From an uncultured Collinsella sp. (GTDB lineage Bacteria; Actinomycetota; Coriobacteriia; Coriobacteriales; Coriobacteriaceae), in the NCBI GenBank assembly GCA_934643145.1, contig CAKUBM010000012.1:1-64000 (forward strand): a stretch of 64,000 nucleotides of DNA, read 5' to 3'. Below the pieces are notes generated by a model. That model searched no databases. It was not told where the DNA came from and saw only the letters and a program-made list of their open reading frames with translations. Both the position numbers and the translations under genes were made by a program. Positions 20,452-29,138 of this stretch are shown here, piece after piece. Within the stretch, counting starts at the first letter, position 1; the number at the start of each line of letters is the position of its first letter.

Positions 20452-21564
20452 ATGCTCGATACTACCACCTTCGTCGGACTCGACGTCCACGCCCGCTCGA
20501 TAAAGGCCGTCTCCCTCGACGTCATGACCGGGGAGGTGCGCTGCGCGACCTTCGGCTACGACGCCGGCGCCGTCGCGGAGTGGGTCCGCTCCGTGGACCC
20601 AAAGGCCAGGTGCGTGTACGAGTCCGGGGTCACGGGCTTCGACCTGCAGAAGAGGCTCTCCGGCCTGGGTGTCGACTGCGTGGTCGGCGCCGTCTCGAAG
20701 ATGATCAAGCCCAGCGCGGACAGGCGCAGGAAGAACGACCGCAACGACGCCGAGTTCCTCGCCCGCATGCTGTCGGTCGGCAACGTGGTCGAGGTGTGGG
20801 TCCCCGACGACGAGTGCGAGGCCGCCCGCGACCTGACCAGGGCGCTCGAGGACGCGAGGGACGACCTCTCGCGCTCGAAGCAGCGGCTCTCCAAGTTCCT
20901 GCTCAGGCACGGGCTCGTCTTCGACGAGAGGACGCCCACCGGCCGCAGGAAGGGCAACTGGACCCGGGCGCACTGGTCCTGGATCGAGTCGATTAGGTTC
21001 GCGGAGGGGGCCGACAACGACGTGCTCGCCTACTACGTCGACGCGGTCAGGCGGGCGGCGGAGGAGAAGGCGAGGCTCGAGGGGCTCGTCGAGGCCGAGG
21101 CCCGCAAGCCCAGGTGGAGGAAGAGGGTCGACTCCCTGCGCTGCCTCAAGGGCGTAGACACCGCGTCCGCCGCCGACCTCGTGTTCGAGGCCGGCGAGTT
21201 CTCGAGGTTCAGGAACGCCCGGTCGTTCGCCGCATGGGTCGGCCTGACGCCCTCCGAGCACTCCAGCGGGGAGAGCGACCGCAGGGGCGCGATCACCAAG
21301 GCCGGCAACAAGCACCTGAGGAAGACGCTGGTCGAGGCCGCGTGGCACTACCTGACGTGCTCGGGGCGGCCGAAGGACCTCGCCAAGGGCCAGGCCCCGG
21401 ACCGGGGCGCCCGGAGGCATGCCGCCAAGGGCGTGCGGAGGCTGGTCGAGAGGCGGGAGGCGCTGCTCGCGCGCGGGGTCCACAGCAACAAGGCGAACGT
21501 GGCCACGGCGCGCGAGCTCGCCTGCTGGGTATGGGCGGTCGGCCTCATGGCCGAGGAGGCGTAG
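20452..21564 (+). CDS. IS110-family transposase
   Basis: 370-aa DEDD-type serine-containing recombinase. The N-terminal RuvC-like domain shows FVGLDVHA (Asp), CVYESG (Glu) and RRKNDRNDAEFLA (Asp pair). A coiled region follows, then the C-terminal Transposase_20 domain with LRCLKGVDTASA, FAAWVGLTPSEHSSGES and KAGNKHLRKTLVEAAW, which includes the catalytic serine region. I prefer the ATG at 20452 (AAGGGG upstream) over 20437. GC and AGG-codon use are much higher than in neighbouring genes, consistent with recent arrival. The reading frame is intact. Confidence 0.92.
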   Translation: MLDTTTFVGLDVHARSIKAVSLDVMTGEVRCATFGYDAGAVAEWVRSVDPKARCVYESGVTGFDLQKRLSGLGVDCVVGAVSKMIKPSADRRRKNDRNDAEFLARMLSVGNVVEVWVPDDECEAARDLTRALEDARDDLSRSKQRLSKFLLRHGLVFDERTPTGRRKGNWTRAHWSWIESIRFAEGADNDVLAYYVDAVRRAAEEKARLEGLVEAEARKPRWRKRVDSLRCLKGVDTASAADLVFEAGEFSRFRNARSFAAWVGLTPSEHSSGESDRRGAITKAGNKHLRKTLVEAAWHYLTCSGRPKDLAKGQAPDRGARRHAAKGVRRLVERREALLARGVHSNKANVATARELACWVWAVGLMAEEA

Positions 21565-21866
21565 GGGGCGGTCCCCGCACATAAGCCAGTCACCCCGGAA
21601 GCGGTTTGATCCGAAGCCGTTGAGGCGAACCTCAGGTCCCTTTTCTGCGAGCGCCCAGGGCGCCACACGCGTGCACAGACTGTCGGTTCGACGTAGAAGC
21701 CTCAGCCGTAGCAACGGATTGCCCAGCGAGAGATCGCCACGGGCGGATATTAAACTGCGAAGACGAGCGTCGGTAAGACACGCCGAGGTCGCCGCGGACG
21801 GGTTGATATAGGGAGAGGGCCTGACCCCATATCGTTGGGGCCAGGCCCGATTTTGCCTCTTGACAA
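21565..21866 (+). other. Long right-end non-coding region of IS110
   Basis: About 300 bp after the transposase stop with no gene. It has several short hairpins and ends in a strong one: GGGCCTGACCCCA (21818-21830) facing TGGGGCCAGGCCC (21836-21848), followed by GATTTT, so a terminator-like structure. Long 3' non-coding ends carry the guide RNA in the IS1111 subgroup. Confidence 0.45.
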
Positions 21867-21886
21867 TGTCCTGCTCATATTAAAAG

Positions 21887-21983
21887 GAACGTCCCTAACT
21901 GCCGCATGGACCAAGGCAACGCCACGGGTTGAGCATAAGAACGTCCCCAACGACTATCCAGAAAAGGAACGTCCCCAAGTGCC
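21887..21983 (+). repeat. Three GAACGTCCC-type repeats
   Basis: GAACGTCCCTAACTGCC (21887-21903), GAACGTCCCCAACGACTATC (21939-21958) and GAACGTCCCCAAGTGCC (21967-21983). The two variants ending in GCC or GACTA alternate, as in the pair left of the IS. They lie directly beside nested-hairpin copy 3. Confidence 0.6.
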
Positions 21984-21999
21984 AGCCAAGATAACGCCG

Positions 22000-22156
22000 A
22001 TGTTTTGGCAACGCCAGCGAGCGGGTCGCATTTGTGACAAGGTGATGTGAAACGAAAGGGCGCTGACCTTCTGGTCGCGCCCTTGAAGTTGAACGTCAGA
22101 TTGTCCAAATGCGGCCCGCGCAGCGTCGGCTGGTCCGCCGTTCGGTAGAACGGCGG
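22000..22156 (-). repeat. Nested-hairpin intergenic element, copy 3
   Basis: Same plan as copy 1 with different stem sequence. ATGTTTTGGCAA is at 22000-22011. The outer stem is CGCATTTGTGACAA (22027-22040) with TTGTCCAAATGCG (22101-22113). The inner stem is AAGGGCGC/GCGCCCTT with one bulged T, then GACC-TTCT-GGTC (22065-22076). The last hairpin is CCGCCGTTC/GAACGGCGG with a GGTA loop (22135-22156). It stops 3 nt before the prfA stop codon. Confidence 0.8.
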
Positions 22157-22159
22157 AAC

Positions 22160-23227
22160 TTAGACTGCCTGTGCCAGCTTCTCGGCTCGCTCGGCGGCGG
22201 CTAGTGCCTCGATGACGGTGCCGAGCTGGTCGCCCAGAAGGACGCCGTTGTAGGTGGAGTTGAAACCGATGCGGTGATCGGTCACGCGATCCTGGGGCTG
22301 GTTGTAGGTGCGGATCTTCTCGGAACGGTTACCGTGGCCGATCTGGCTCTGGCGCTCGGCACCAAGCTCGGCCTGCTGCTTCTCGAGCTCCATCTCGTAC
22401 AGACGGGCGCGCAGCATCTGCATGCAGACCTCGCGGTTCTGGATCTGGGAACGCTGCTCCTGCGACTGCACCACGGTGTTGGTGGGCAGGTGGGTGATAC
22501 GCACGGCGGAGTAGGTGGTGTTAACGCACTGACCGCCCGGGCCGGAGGCGCAGTAGGTGTCGATGCGCAGGTCGGACTGGTTGATCTGAACGTCGATCTC
22601 CTCGGCCTCGGGAAGCACGGCAACGGTGGCCGTAGAGGTCTGGATGCGGCCCTGAGACTCGGTCTTGGGGACGCGCTGGACGCGGTGGACGCCGGACTCG
22701 AACTTCATGACAGAGTAGACGCGGTCGCCCTCGACCTTGAACTCAATGGACTTAAAGCCGCCGGCCTCGCTGGGGCTAGAGTCGAGCACGGTGGTCTTCC
22801 AGCCGCGCGACTCGCAGAAGCGCTGATACATCTTGTACAAGTCACCGGCAAAGATGGCGGCCTCGTCACCACCGGCGGCGGAGCGGATCTCGACGATGGT
22901 GTTCTTGTCGTCGTTGGGGTCGCTCGGGATGAGCATGTACTTGATGTCTTCCTCGAGCTGGGGAAGTTTCTCCTCGTTCTCGGAGATGTCCATCTGGAGC
23001 ATCTCCTTCTCGTCCGCGTCGGTCGTGTCGCGGAGCATCTCCTTGGCGGCCTCGATGTCATCGAGCGCGCCGATGTACTCGCGCGAGGCGGCGATGAGGT
23101 CGGACTGGTGCGCGTACTCCTTGTTGAGACGCGTGAACTCCTTGATGTCGGAGGCGACGGCGGGGTCGGAGAGCTTCTTCTCGAGCTCCTCGTAGGCCTT
23201 GATGATCTTTTCGAGCTTGTCGCGCAT
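22160..23227 (-). CDS. prfA: Peptide chain release factor 1
   Basis: 355-aa class I release factor for UAA and UAG. The peptidyl-tRNA hydrolysis motif GGQ is at residues 231-233 in CASGPGGQCVN. The codon-recognition tripeptide is P-K-T at 187-189 (VPKTESQGRI), the RF1 position, rather than the SPF of RF2. AAAGGAG precedes the ATG. It was probably once linked to prmC; an IS110 element and repeats now lie between them. Confidence 0.96.
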   Translation of the reverse strand: MRDKLEKIIKAYEELEKKLSDPAVASDIKEFTRLNKEYAHQSDLIAASREYIGALDDIEAAKEMLRDTTDADEKEMLQMDISENEEKLPQLEEDIKYMLIPSDPNDDKNTIVEIRSAAGGDEAAIFAGDLYKMYQRFCESRGWKTTVLDSSPSEAGGFKSIEFKVEGDRVYSVMKFESGVHRVQRVPKTESQGRIQTSTATVAVLPEAEEIDVQINQSDLRIDTYCASGPGGQCVNTTYSAVRITHLPTNTVVQSQEQRSQIQNREVCMQMLRARLYEMELEKQQAELGAERQSQIGHGNRSEKIRTYNQPQDRVTDHRIGFNSTYNGVLLGDQLGTVIEALAAAERAEKLAQAV

Positions 23228-23422
23228 GGCGGGACTCCTTTATATGCGTGAAGGTGAAAATCGGCAGAATTGATGGGGCGCGCGGCGCCACTGCGGGGGT
23301 AAGCCCGGCTAGAACATGTCGATCTTCAGATACATGCGCATCCCTTCGCGTATGGGGTACATAGTTGCGGTCTAACCCATACATGATAGCGTGCGCAGGC
23401 AAACCTGCATATAACCCGCACG

Positions 23423-23457
23423 GAATGTGACAAAGGGACAGTCCCTTTGTCACATTC
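23423..23457. repeat. GTGACAAAGGGAC palindrome, copy 1
   Basis: Perfect 35-bp palindrome with 17-bp arms (left arm GAATGTGACAAAGGGAC) around one central base. Its last base is the first base of the minus-strand stop triplet of the M20 peptidase gene. Related copies are at 30084-30116, 31596-31626, 36562-36590 and 63919-63949. Confidence 0.85.
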
Positions 23458-24872
23458 TAGAGCGTCTGGAGCAGGGCGATGAGGAAGCGGATGCCTTGGA
23501 GGTAGGCTCGGCGGGTGATGCGCTCGTTGGTGCCGTGGACGCCGCGGTCACATTCGCCATCATCCACCACAAAGGCCGAGAAGCGAATGCACTCAGGGCA
23601 AATGCGCTGGTAGTTGGCAGCGTCGGTCGCACCGATGACCGTGGATGGCACAATCGCCAACGGCTCGGATGATCCGTTTTCCTCCGCCCCCTTTGGATCA
23701 CGGAAATAGCGGGCGGCAACGGAGCGGACAGCTTCGAGGCCAGGGCCGCCAATGCGCGGGGACGGCGAAGGTTCGGAGCTGCCGGGGCCAAGTTCGACCT
23801 CCACGCGCCCGGCAAGACCTGCCGCAGCAACCGCCTCGCGGCAGCGCGTCACGACGTCGGCCACGTTCGTTCCCTCGAGCATACGGAAGTTGATATTGGC
23901 CCACATATCCTGTGGCATCACGTTGGCACCGGTGCTGCCGCCCTCGATCTGCGTGGGCGCGCAGGTGGTCGTTACGAGCGGATAGAGCTTCTTGCTGGCA
24001 AGGCAATCGCGCACGATGGCGTCCTTGTTGGCGGCAATCTCGTCGGCCGTGTAGAGCCCCAGCTCGACGAGCTGCGCGGCAAGCAGGTCGGTCACACGCG
24101 TCGGCCATTCGATATCGCAGATTGCGGCGATAGCACGGCTGAGCACCTCGAGCGACGTGCCGCCGTAGGGGTTGGAAGAATGCCCGCCCGCGCTCTGTGT
24201 CTTGAGCACAATGTCGGCATAGCCCTTCTCGGCCAGGTCGGCATGCATGAGCCAGCCCTCGCCCGCGGCATACTCGGCAGATGGAACGATACGGTAGTCG
24301 CCCTCGTCGATCAGGTACTCAAGCTCAATGCCGCGCTCCTCGTGCGCGCGGCCGATGGCACCCGCGCCGTACTGCGTGGTCTCCTCGTCCTGACCAAAGG
24401 CGAGCAGCAGCGTGCGCTCGTGCTGCCAACCGTGTGTAAGTGCATACTCAACCGCCTCGAGAATGCCTGCGACCTGGTCTTTCATGTCGATTGCGCCACG
24501 ACCCCAAATGTAGGTGTCGTCCACGTGTCCGCTAAAGGGGGCGTGAGCCCAATCTTCCTCGGTACCCGGTACCACGGGAACCACGTCCATGTGACCCATG
24601 AGCATAACGGGCTTAAGGGCGGGGTTGGAGCCGGCAAGCGTCACCAACAGCGAATGGTCGATGAGCTCAACCTCGCCCGCCGCGAACACGCGCGGCCAGG
24701 CCTGCTGCATATAGGCGCGCAGGTCGGCAAACGACCGCCAGTCCACCGCCTCGGCATCCATGCTCGAAATCGTCGGAAACGACAGCACGCGGCCCAAGCG
24801 CTCACACGCGCCAGCCTCGTCTATATCGGCAAAATCATCCTCATGCGCAAAGAAGCGCCAAACCTCGGCCAT
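23457..24872 (-). CDS. M20 family metallopeptidase (carboxypeptidase S-like)
   Basis: Di-zinc exopeptidase or deacylase, 471 aa, probably cytoplasmic because no signal peptide is seen. The motifs are MLMGHMDVVPV (metal H and catalytic D), GRGAIDMKDQ (bridging D), FGQDEETTQYGA (catalytic and metal E), and a dimerisation domain with QSAGGHSSNPYGG. The CPS1/PM20D1-type spacing suggests action on N-acyl amino acids or Gly-X peptides, which is inference. AAAGGA precedes the ATG. It follows the ABC importer genes on the same strand after a 72-nt gap, so it may process imported substrate. Confidence 0.85.
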   Translation of the reverse strand: MAEVWRFFAHEDDFADIDEAGACERLGRVLSFPTISSMDAEAVDWRSFADLRAYMQQAWPRVFAAGEVELIDHSLLVTLAGSNPALKPVMLMGHMDVVPVVPGTEEDWAHAPFSGHVDDTYIWGRGAIDMKDQVAGILEAVEYALTHGWQHERTLLLAFGQDEETTQYGAGAIGRAHEERGIELEYLIDEGDYRIVPSAEYAAGEGWLMHADLAEKGYADIVLKTQSAGGHSSNPYGGTSLEVLSRAIAAICDIEWPTRVTDLLAAQLVELGLYTADEIAANKDAIVRDCLASKKLYPLVTTTCAPTQIEGGSTGANVMPQDMWANINFRMLEGTNVADVVTRCREAVAAAGLAGRVEVELGPGSSEPSPSPRIGGPGLEAVRSVAARYFRDPKGAEENGSSEPLAIVPSTVIGATDAANYQRICPECIRFSAFVVDDGECDRGVHGTNERITRRAYLQGIRFLIALLQTL

Positions 24873-24944
24873 GACATCCTTTCGATTGTGACGACAAAGG
24901 CCGCCCCACCGGAGCGGCCCTGTCGTTCACGCGTTTGCGGTCGG

Positions 24945-25730
24945 TTATTTGTCCTCGAGATAGCGCGAGAGGAACTCGCGGGTGCGCTGGTGTTTGGGGT
25001 TGCCGAAGAGTTCGGCCGGCGCGGCGTCCTCAAGCACCACGCCCTTGTCCATAAAGACCACGCGGTCGGAGACGGTGCGGGCAAAGGCCATCTCGTGCGT
25101 GACGACGACCATGGTCATGCCGTCGGCCGCGAGCTTGCGCATGACCTCGAGCACCTCGCCCACGATCTCGGGGTCGAGCGCGGAGGTCGGCTCGTCGAAC
25201 AGCATGATCTGCGGATTCATGCACAGGGCGCGGGCGATGGCCACGCGCTGCTTTTGGCCGCCGGACAGGCGACCCACGGCGGCGTGTGCGAACTTTTCAA
25301 GCCCCACGCTCGTCAGATGCTCTAACGCGACCTTTTCGGCCTCGGCCTTGCTCATCTTTTTGAGCGTGACGGGCGCGAGCGTGCAGTTGTCGAGCACGTC
25401 CATGTTGTTGAACAGGTTGAAGCCCTGGAACACCATGCCGATGTCCTCGCGGAGTTTATTGATGTTGCAGCGCTCGGCCGTGAGGTCCTGGCCGTGGAAC
25501 CAGATGTGGCCCGCGTCCGGGGTCTCGAGCAGGTTGAGGCAGCGCAGGAAGGTCGACTTGCCCGAGCCCGAGGCGCCGATGATGGTGACGACCTCGCCGG
25601 GATTGACGGCCAGGTCGATACCCTTGAGCACCTCGAGCGAGCCGAAGCTCTTGCGCAAGCCCTCGACGCGGATGAGCGGCTCTTGGTTTTGTGCGGCGGC
25701 CGCGGCGCCGGTAGTGGCGGTATCTGCCAT
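24945..25730 (-). CDS. Polar amino-acid ABC transporter, ATP-binding protein
   Basis: GlnQ/HisP-type ATPase, 261 aa. Walker A is GASGSGKST, the Q-loop VFQGFNLF, the signature LSGGQKQR, Walker [13 protein letters not shown] and the H-loop THEMAFA. The frame is open to 25805, but the ATG at 25730 has GAGGAG upstream and lies 22 nt after the permease gene. It energises the permease and binding protein encoded just upstream. Confidence 0.93.
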   Translation of the reverse strand: MADTATTGAAAAAQNQEPLIRVEGLRKSFGSLEVLKGIDLAVNPGEVVTIIGASGSGKSTFLRCLNLLETPDAGHIWFHGQDLTAERCNINKLREDIGMVFQGFNLFNNMDVLDNCTLAPVTLKKMSKAEAEKVALEHLTSVGLEKFAHAAVGRLSGGQKQRVAIARALCMNPQIMLFDEPTSALDPEIVGEVLEVMRKLAADGMTMVVVTHEMAFARTVSDRVVFMDKGVVLEDAAPAELFGNPKHQRTREFLSRYLEDK

Positions 25731-25752
25731 GATGATTCTCCTCGTCTTGAGC

Positions 25753-26901
25753 CTAGTTGGAGCTGGGCAGCGTGGCCGGGGCCTCGGCGCCGAGCTTTTT
25801 GCCAAAGGCCTCGAGCAGGCGGCTCGCCACGAGCGTCAGGATCAGGTAGACCACAAGCGCCACGCAGTAGACCTCCATCTGGCGGTAGTACACGCCGGCG
25901 ACGGTGGTGGTGGCGTACATAAGGTCGAACACGCCGATGACCGAAAGCACCGACGAATCCTTGATGTTGATGATGAGCTCGTTGGTGAGCGCGGGGATCG
26001 CGTTCTTGATGCCCTGGGGGAACACGACCTTGCGCATGGCCTGCCACTGCGACAAGCCCAGTGAGCGCGCCGCCTCGGCCTGGCCGGCGTCGATGGACTC
26101 GATGCCGCCGCGCAGGACTTCCATCATGTAAGCGGTGGAGTTGAGCGAGATGGTGACGAGGCCGGCGGTAAAGGTACTCCAAATCTGGTTGGCCTGGGCG
26201 GTCTCGAAGCCCATGCCACGCAGAACGGTAAAGCCCGCGTAATAGATGAGCAGACCCTGGACCATCATGGGCGTGCCGCGCACGATGGTGGAGTAGACGG
26301 TCGCAAAGCCGCGGCCGATGCTCTTAAAGAAGCGCACCAGGTCGTTGTCTACGCGATCGAAGGTCTGAATACGCAGGAACACAAAAAGCAGCGCCAGGAA
26401 GAATGCGATGACGGTGCCGAAGGTGGCAAGCGCGATGGTGATCTCGATACCGCGGATAAAGAAGTCCCCGCTCTTATAGGTCATATAGACCAAGCTCGAC
26501 AAAAAGTCGCTGGGGTTGGAGTCCGAGACAATGCTCACCTGCACCAGGTCGATAAACGACATGACGCAGCGGTCGATAAAGAAGATCGCCGCGATGGCAA
26601 CGACGACATAGCTGCCCAGGCGCGCGCCGCGACGGAAACGCTCGGAAGCAAACGGAGATTTCTCGCGATAGTCGCTCCAGTGCATGAGCTTGGTGACGAG
26701 CGCTGCCGCCGACACGACGAGCCAGGCCCAAAGGATCGCCCAGAGGCAATCCTGGAAGATGCCGGTGGGTGCCAAAAAGCTCAGCGGCGTGGGGTTGCGC
26801 TGGCTAAACGCCAGACCAAGTGCCGCGATGACGCTCGTACCCAGGTACACATAACGGTGGTCGGCCTTGATAAAGGAGGCCAGACGATTGATGGTTTTCA
26901 T
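25753..26901 (-). CDS. Polar amino-acid ABC transporter, permease
   Basis: 382-aa membrane protein. The C-terminal ~210 residues are a HisM/GlnP-type permease with the EAA loop ([20 protein letters not shown]) and VRGTPMMVQ. The N-terminal ~150 residues add about three more membrane segments, longer than a usual ~220-aa permease. GGAGGC precedes the ATG, 9 nt after the binding-protein gene. Confidence 0.9.
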   Translation of the reverse strand: MKTINRLASFIKADHRYVYLGTSVIAALGLAFSQRNPTPLSFLAPTGIFQDCLWAILWAWLVVSAAALVTKLMHWSDYREKSPFASERFRRGARLGSYVVVAIAAIFFIDRCVMSFIDLVQVSIVSDSNPSDFLSSLVYMTYKSGDFFIRGIEITIALATFGTVIAFFLALLFVFLRIQTFDRVDNDLVRFFKSIGRGFATVYSTIVRGTPMMVQGLLIYYAGFTVLRGMGFETAQANQIWSTFTAGLVTISLNSTAYMMEVLRGGIESIDAGQAEAARSLGLSQWQAMRKVVFPQGIKNAIPALTNELIINIKDSSVLSVIGVFDLMYATTTVAGVYYRQMEVYCVALVVYLILTLVASRLLEAFGKKLGAEAPATLPSSN

Positions 26902-26910
26902 GCTGCCTCC

Positions 26911-27837
26911 CTATGCCGGCTGACGGTCGAGGCACGCGTCCCACATTTGGTCGCGCTCCTCCTGGCTGACGCCCTTGAGCGTCTTGTCGATGAGCTTAAG
27001 CAGCTTGTCCGAGCCCTTGCGGCAGCCGACGTTTGCCGCGACCTCCTGTTTGAAGCCCTCGCCCTCGGCAAATTGAATCGGCACGATACCCGGGTTTTGG
27101 GCCATATAGCCCTTCTCGTTCTCGGTGTTGTAGGTCACGGCGTCGCACGTGCCCTGCAGCAGGTTCGAAAACACCGTGGGAACCGAATCGACCGGATTCT
27201 TGTGGACGACGCCCGGAATCTCGTCGATGACGGTATCGAGCATGGTGTCCTTTTGGCCGAGCACCGTGGCACCGCTAAAGTCGCTGAGTTTGGTCGCGTT
27301 TTGGTAGGGCGACCCCTCTTTTACGAACAGGCCAAAGTAGCCAATGAAGTACGGGTCGGAAAAACCGACGGACTCCTCGCGCTCGGGCGTGGCGCTCATG
27401 CCGGCAATGATGAGGTCGATCTGGCCGTTGTTGAGCGAATCGATAAGGCCCGAGAAGCTCTGCTTGACGGCAACGGGCTCGCCACCGAGGGCCTTGCAGA
27501 CGATCTTGGCGATCTGCACGTCGTAGCCGTCGGCATAGGCGCCCTGCACGTTATCGATGGGAATGGTGAACTCGCTGGCCTCGGAAACCTGCCAGTTGTA
27601 CGGGGCGTAGGCCGCCTCCATGCCGATGCGGATCTTGTCCTTGCCGATGACGGAATCGGACAGGTCGTCGCGACCGCCGCCCGTCGTAGGCTGAACTACT
27701 TCCAGCGTGGACGGACGCTGGCAGCCGGCAAGCGCGCCGGCGACGACGGTAGCGCTCGCAGCGAGAGCGCTACCCAAAAAGATGCGACGGCTGCATATCG
27801 GCTGCGGATGCGCGTCGCGTTGATGGGGAGAATGCAT
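26911..27837 (-). CDS. Polar amino-acid ABC transporter, substrate-binding lipoprotein
   Basis: 308-aa extracytoplasmic binding protein (SBP_bac_3 family). It has a twin-arginine-like SRRIFLG followed by a hydrophobic run and the lipobox LAGC with Cys39, so it is membrane-tethered. Domain features are IGMEAAYAPYNWQV, GYDVQIAKIVCKALG and IIAGMSATPERE. The ATG at 27837 (AGGGAAGG upstream) is chosen over the open frame to 27909. Which amino acid it binds is unknown. Confidence 0.9.
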   Translation of the reverse strand: MHSPHQRDAHPQPICSRRIFLGSALAASATVVAGALAGCQRPSTLEVVQPTTGGGRDDLSDSVIGKDKIRIGMEAAYAPYNWQVSEASEFTIPIDNVQGAYADGYDVQIAKIVCKALGGEPVAVKQSFSGLIDSLNNGQIDLIIAGMSATPEREESVGFSDPYFIGYFGLFVKEGSPYQNATKLSDFSGATVLGQKDTMLDTVIDEIPGVVHKNPVDSVPTVFSNLLQGTCDAVTYNTENEKGYMAQNPGIVPIQFAEGEGFKQEVAANVGCRKGSDKLLKLIDKTLKGVSQEERDQMWDACLDRQPA

Positions 27838-27954
27838 AATCTGCCTTCCCTGTTGAATTGTATGCTGACGACTTAACAGGATATACGCCAGCGACCAGTA
27901 GCGCAGCACAAGCTCGAAAAATTAATAGACACGCGGTAGTCATTGGGAACGTCG
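27838..27954 (-). other. ABC operon upstream region
   Basis: Probable promoter region of the importer. It includes an inverted copy of the GTCCC-type repeat, GTAGTCATTGGGAACGTC at 27936-27953, which joins directly to the nested-hairpin element. No -10/-35 pair stands out. Confidence 0.4.
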
Positions 27955-28160
27955 ATGTTTTGGCAATGCCAGCGAGCGCCGCCCAGAGCGAACAAGTTGG
28001 CATGAAAAAGGCACGGCATAGACCTTCTGGTCATGCCGTGCCTTTTGAATGACAAATTGTCGCTCTGGGTGGCGCGCAGCGTCGACCGGCCCGCCGTTCG
28101 TCAGAACGGCGGAACCTAAGGGCGCAGCGTCGACCGGTCCGCCGTTCGTTAGAACGGCGG
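27955..28160 (-). repeat. Nested-hairpin element, copy 2, with duplicated end hairpin
   Basis: ATGTTTTGGCAA at 27955-27966. The outer stem is GCCGCCCAGAGCGA (27978-27991) with TCGCTCTGGGTGGC (28060-28073). The inner 14-bp stem (28006-28019 with 28033-28046) has one bulged A, then GACC-TTCT-GGTC (28021-28032). The end hairpin CCGCCGTTC/GAACGGCGG occurs twice in tandem (28091-28112, 28139-28160), each preceded by GGCGCGCAGCGTCGACCGG or a close version. It stops 5 nt before the aldose epimerase stop codon. Confidence 0.82.
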
Positions 28161-28165
28161 AACCT

Positions 28166-29059
28166 CTAGAGAAGGGTGACGCTAAAGGAACGGACGTCGG
28201 TAGCGCCGGGGGCCAGGGTGATGGTGTTGACCTTGTGCTCGAAGACATCGTCCTCGGTGTCCATGGTGGTGTGACCGGTCCAAGGCTCGAGCGCCACAAA
28301 CGGGGCATCGTTGGCGGCAGACCACACGCCGATGTACTTAAAGCCCTCAAAGTCGATCTTGACGCCGTGACCCGACTTGCGTCCGCGCAGCGTGAGCGTG
28401 GAGCCCGGGGTATCAGTGAACATGATGGCGTCGTTATCGAAGCTGCGATGCGTAATGGGAAGCACGTCCGAATTGTCGGGAGCCTTGTAGCTGCCCTCGA
28501 ACGTCATGAGGCCATCGGGCGTGATGATGGGAGCCTCATTGGTCCAAGCCTCGGTAAACGCCAGCTCGTAATCCTCGAACGCCTCGCCATCGGCGCCAGG
28601 GGCGGGCACGTTAAACGCGGGGTGGCCGCCCACCGAGAACGGCAGGTCCACGTCGCCGGTGTTGGTGACGGCAAAGGTCTGGGTGAGCGTGGCATCGCCG
28701 GTCAGGGCATAGGTCATGTTGAGCTTAAAGTGGAACGGGAAGGCCTTGAGCGACTCGGGCGTATCGGTGATCTCGTAGGTTACCGAGGAGCCGTCCTCAG
28801 AGACCTCGACCAACTTGTGCTCGACGATACGCGCGATACCGTGGCGCGCCATCTCGCAGGTACCGGCGGCAGACATCGCCGTGTTGTTGCGCAGCGAGCC
28901 CACGATGGGGAACAGGATGGGCGCGTGCTTGCCCCAAAAGGCCGGATCGCCCTGCCACAGATACTCGCTGCCGTTGAGGGCGAGACTTGTGAGCTGGGCG
29001 CCCATGGAATCGATGGCCGCGGTGAGGCCGCCGCGCTTGATGGTGGTGACGGTAGACAT
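28166..29059 (-). CDS. Aldose 1-epimerase family protein (LacX-like)
   Basis: 297-aa cytoplasmic mutarotase-like protein that should interconvert alpha and beta anomers of a hexose or hexose phosphate. Family features are YLWQGDPAFWGKHAPILFPIVGSL-type start (residues ~32-55), the catalytic-type histidine in VGGHPAFN, and a C-terminal WSAANDAPFVALEPW. GGAGG precedes the ATG at 29059. Substrate is not known. Confidence 0.82.
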   Translation of the reverse strand: MSTVTTIKRGGLTAAIDSMGAQLTSLALNGSEYLWQGDPAFWGKHAPILFPIVGSLRNNTAMSAAGTCEMARHGIARIVEHKLVEVSEDGSSVTYEITDTPESLKAFPFHFKLNMTYALTGDATLTQTFAVTNTGDVDLPFSVGGHPAFNVPAPGADGEAFEDYELAFTEAWTNEAPIITPDGLMTFEGSYKAPDNSDVLPITHRSFDNDAIMFTDTPGSTLTLRGRKSGHGVKIDFEGFKYIGVWSAANDAPFVALEPWTGHTTMDTEDDVFEHKVNTITLAPGATDVRSFSVTLL

Positions 29060-29138
29060 GCTACTTCCTCCAAAAGTAAACAACAGTGTCGAGGGCTATT
29101 GTCCCACTCTTGGCGGCAAGGAGAAGCGGCAGGCGCAG

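Larger units (their letters stand above)
20347..21866 (+). mobile_element. IS110-family insertion element
   Basis: About 1.5 kb holding one IS110 transposase and long non-coding ends. The ends are inferred from two facing arms of one palindrome, ATATGAGCAGGACAT (20332-20346) and ATGTCCTGCTCATAT (21867-21880 region), which would join into a hairpin if the element were removed. Next to the arms are imperfect inverted ends ACATTGAGAG and CTCTTGACAATGT. The limits are approximate, since IS110 elements lack clear terminal repeats and target duplications. Confidence 0.6.

Noticed and set aside
20275..21714. 479-codon minus-strand frame opposite the IS110 transposase
   Set aside because: Shadow of a very GC-rich gene on the other strand; composition is Pro/Leu/Gly/Arg with no domain.
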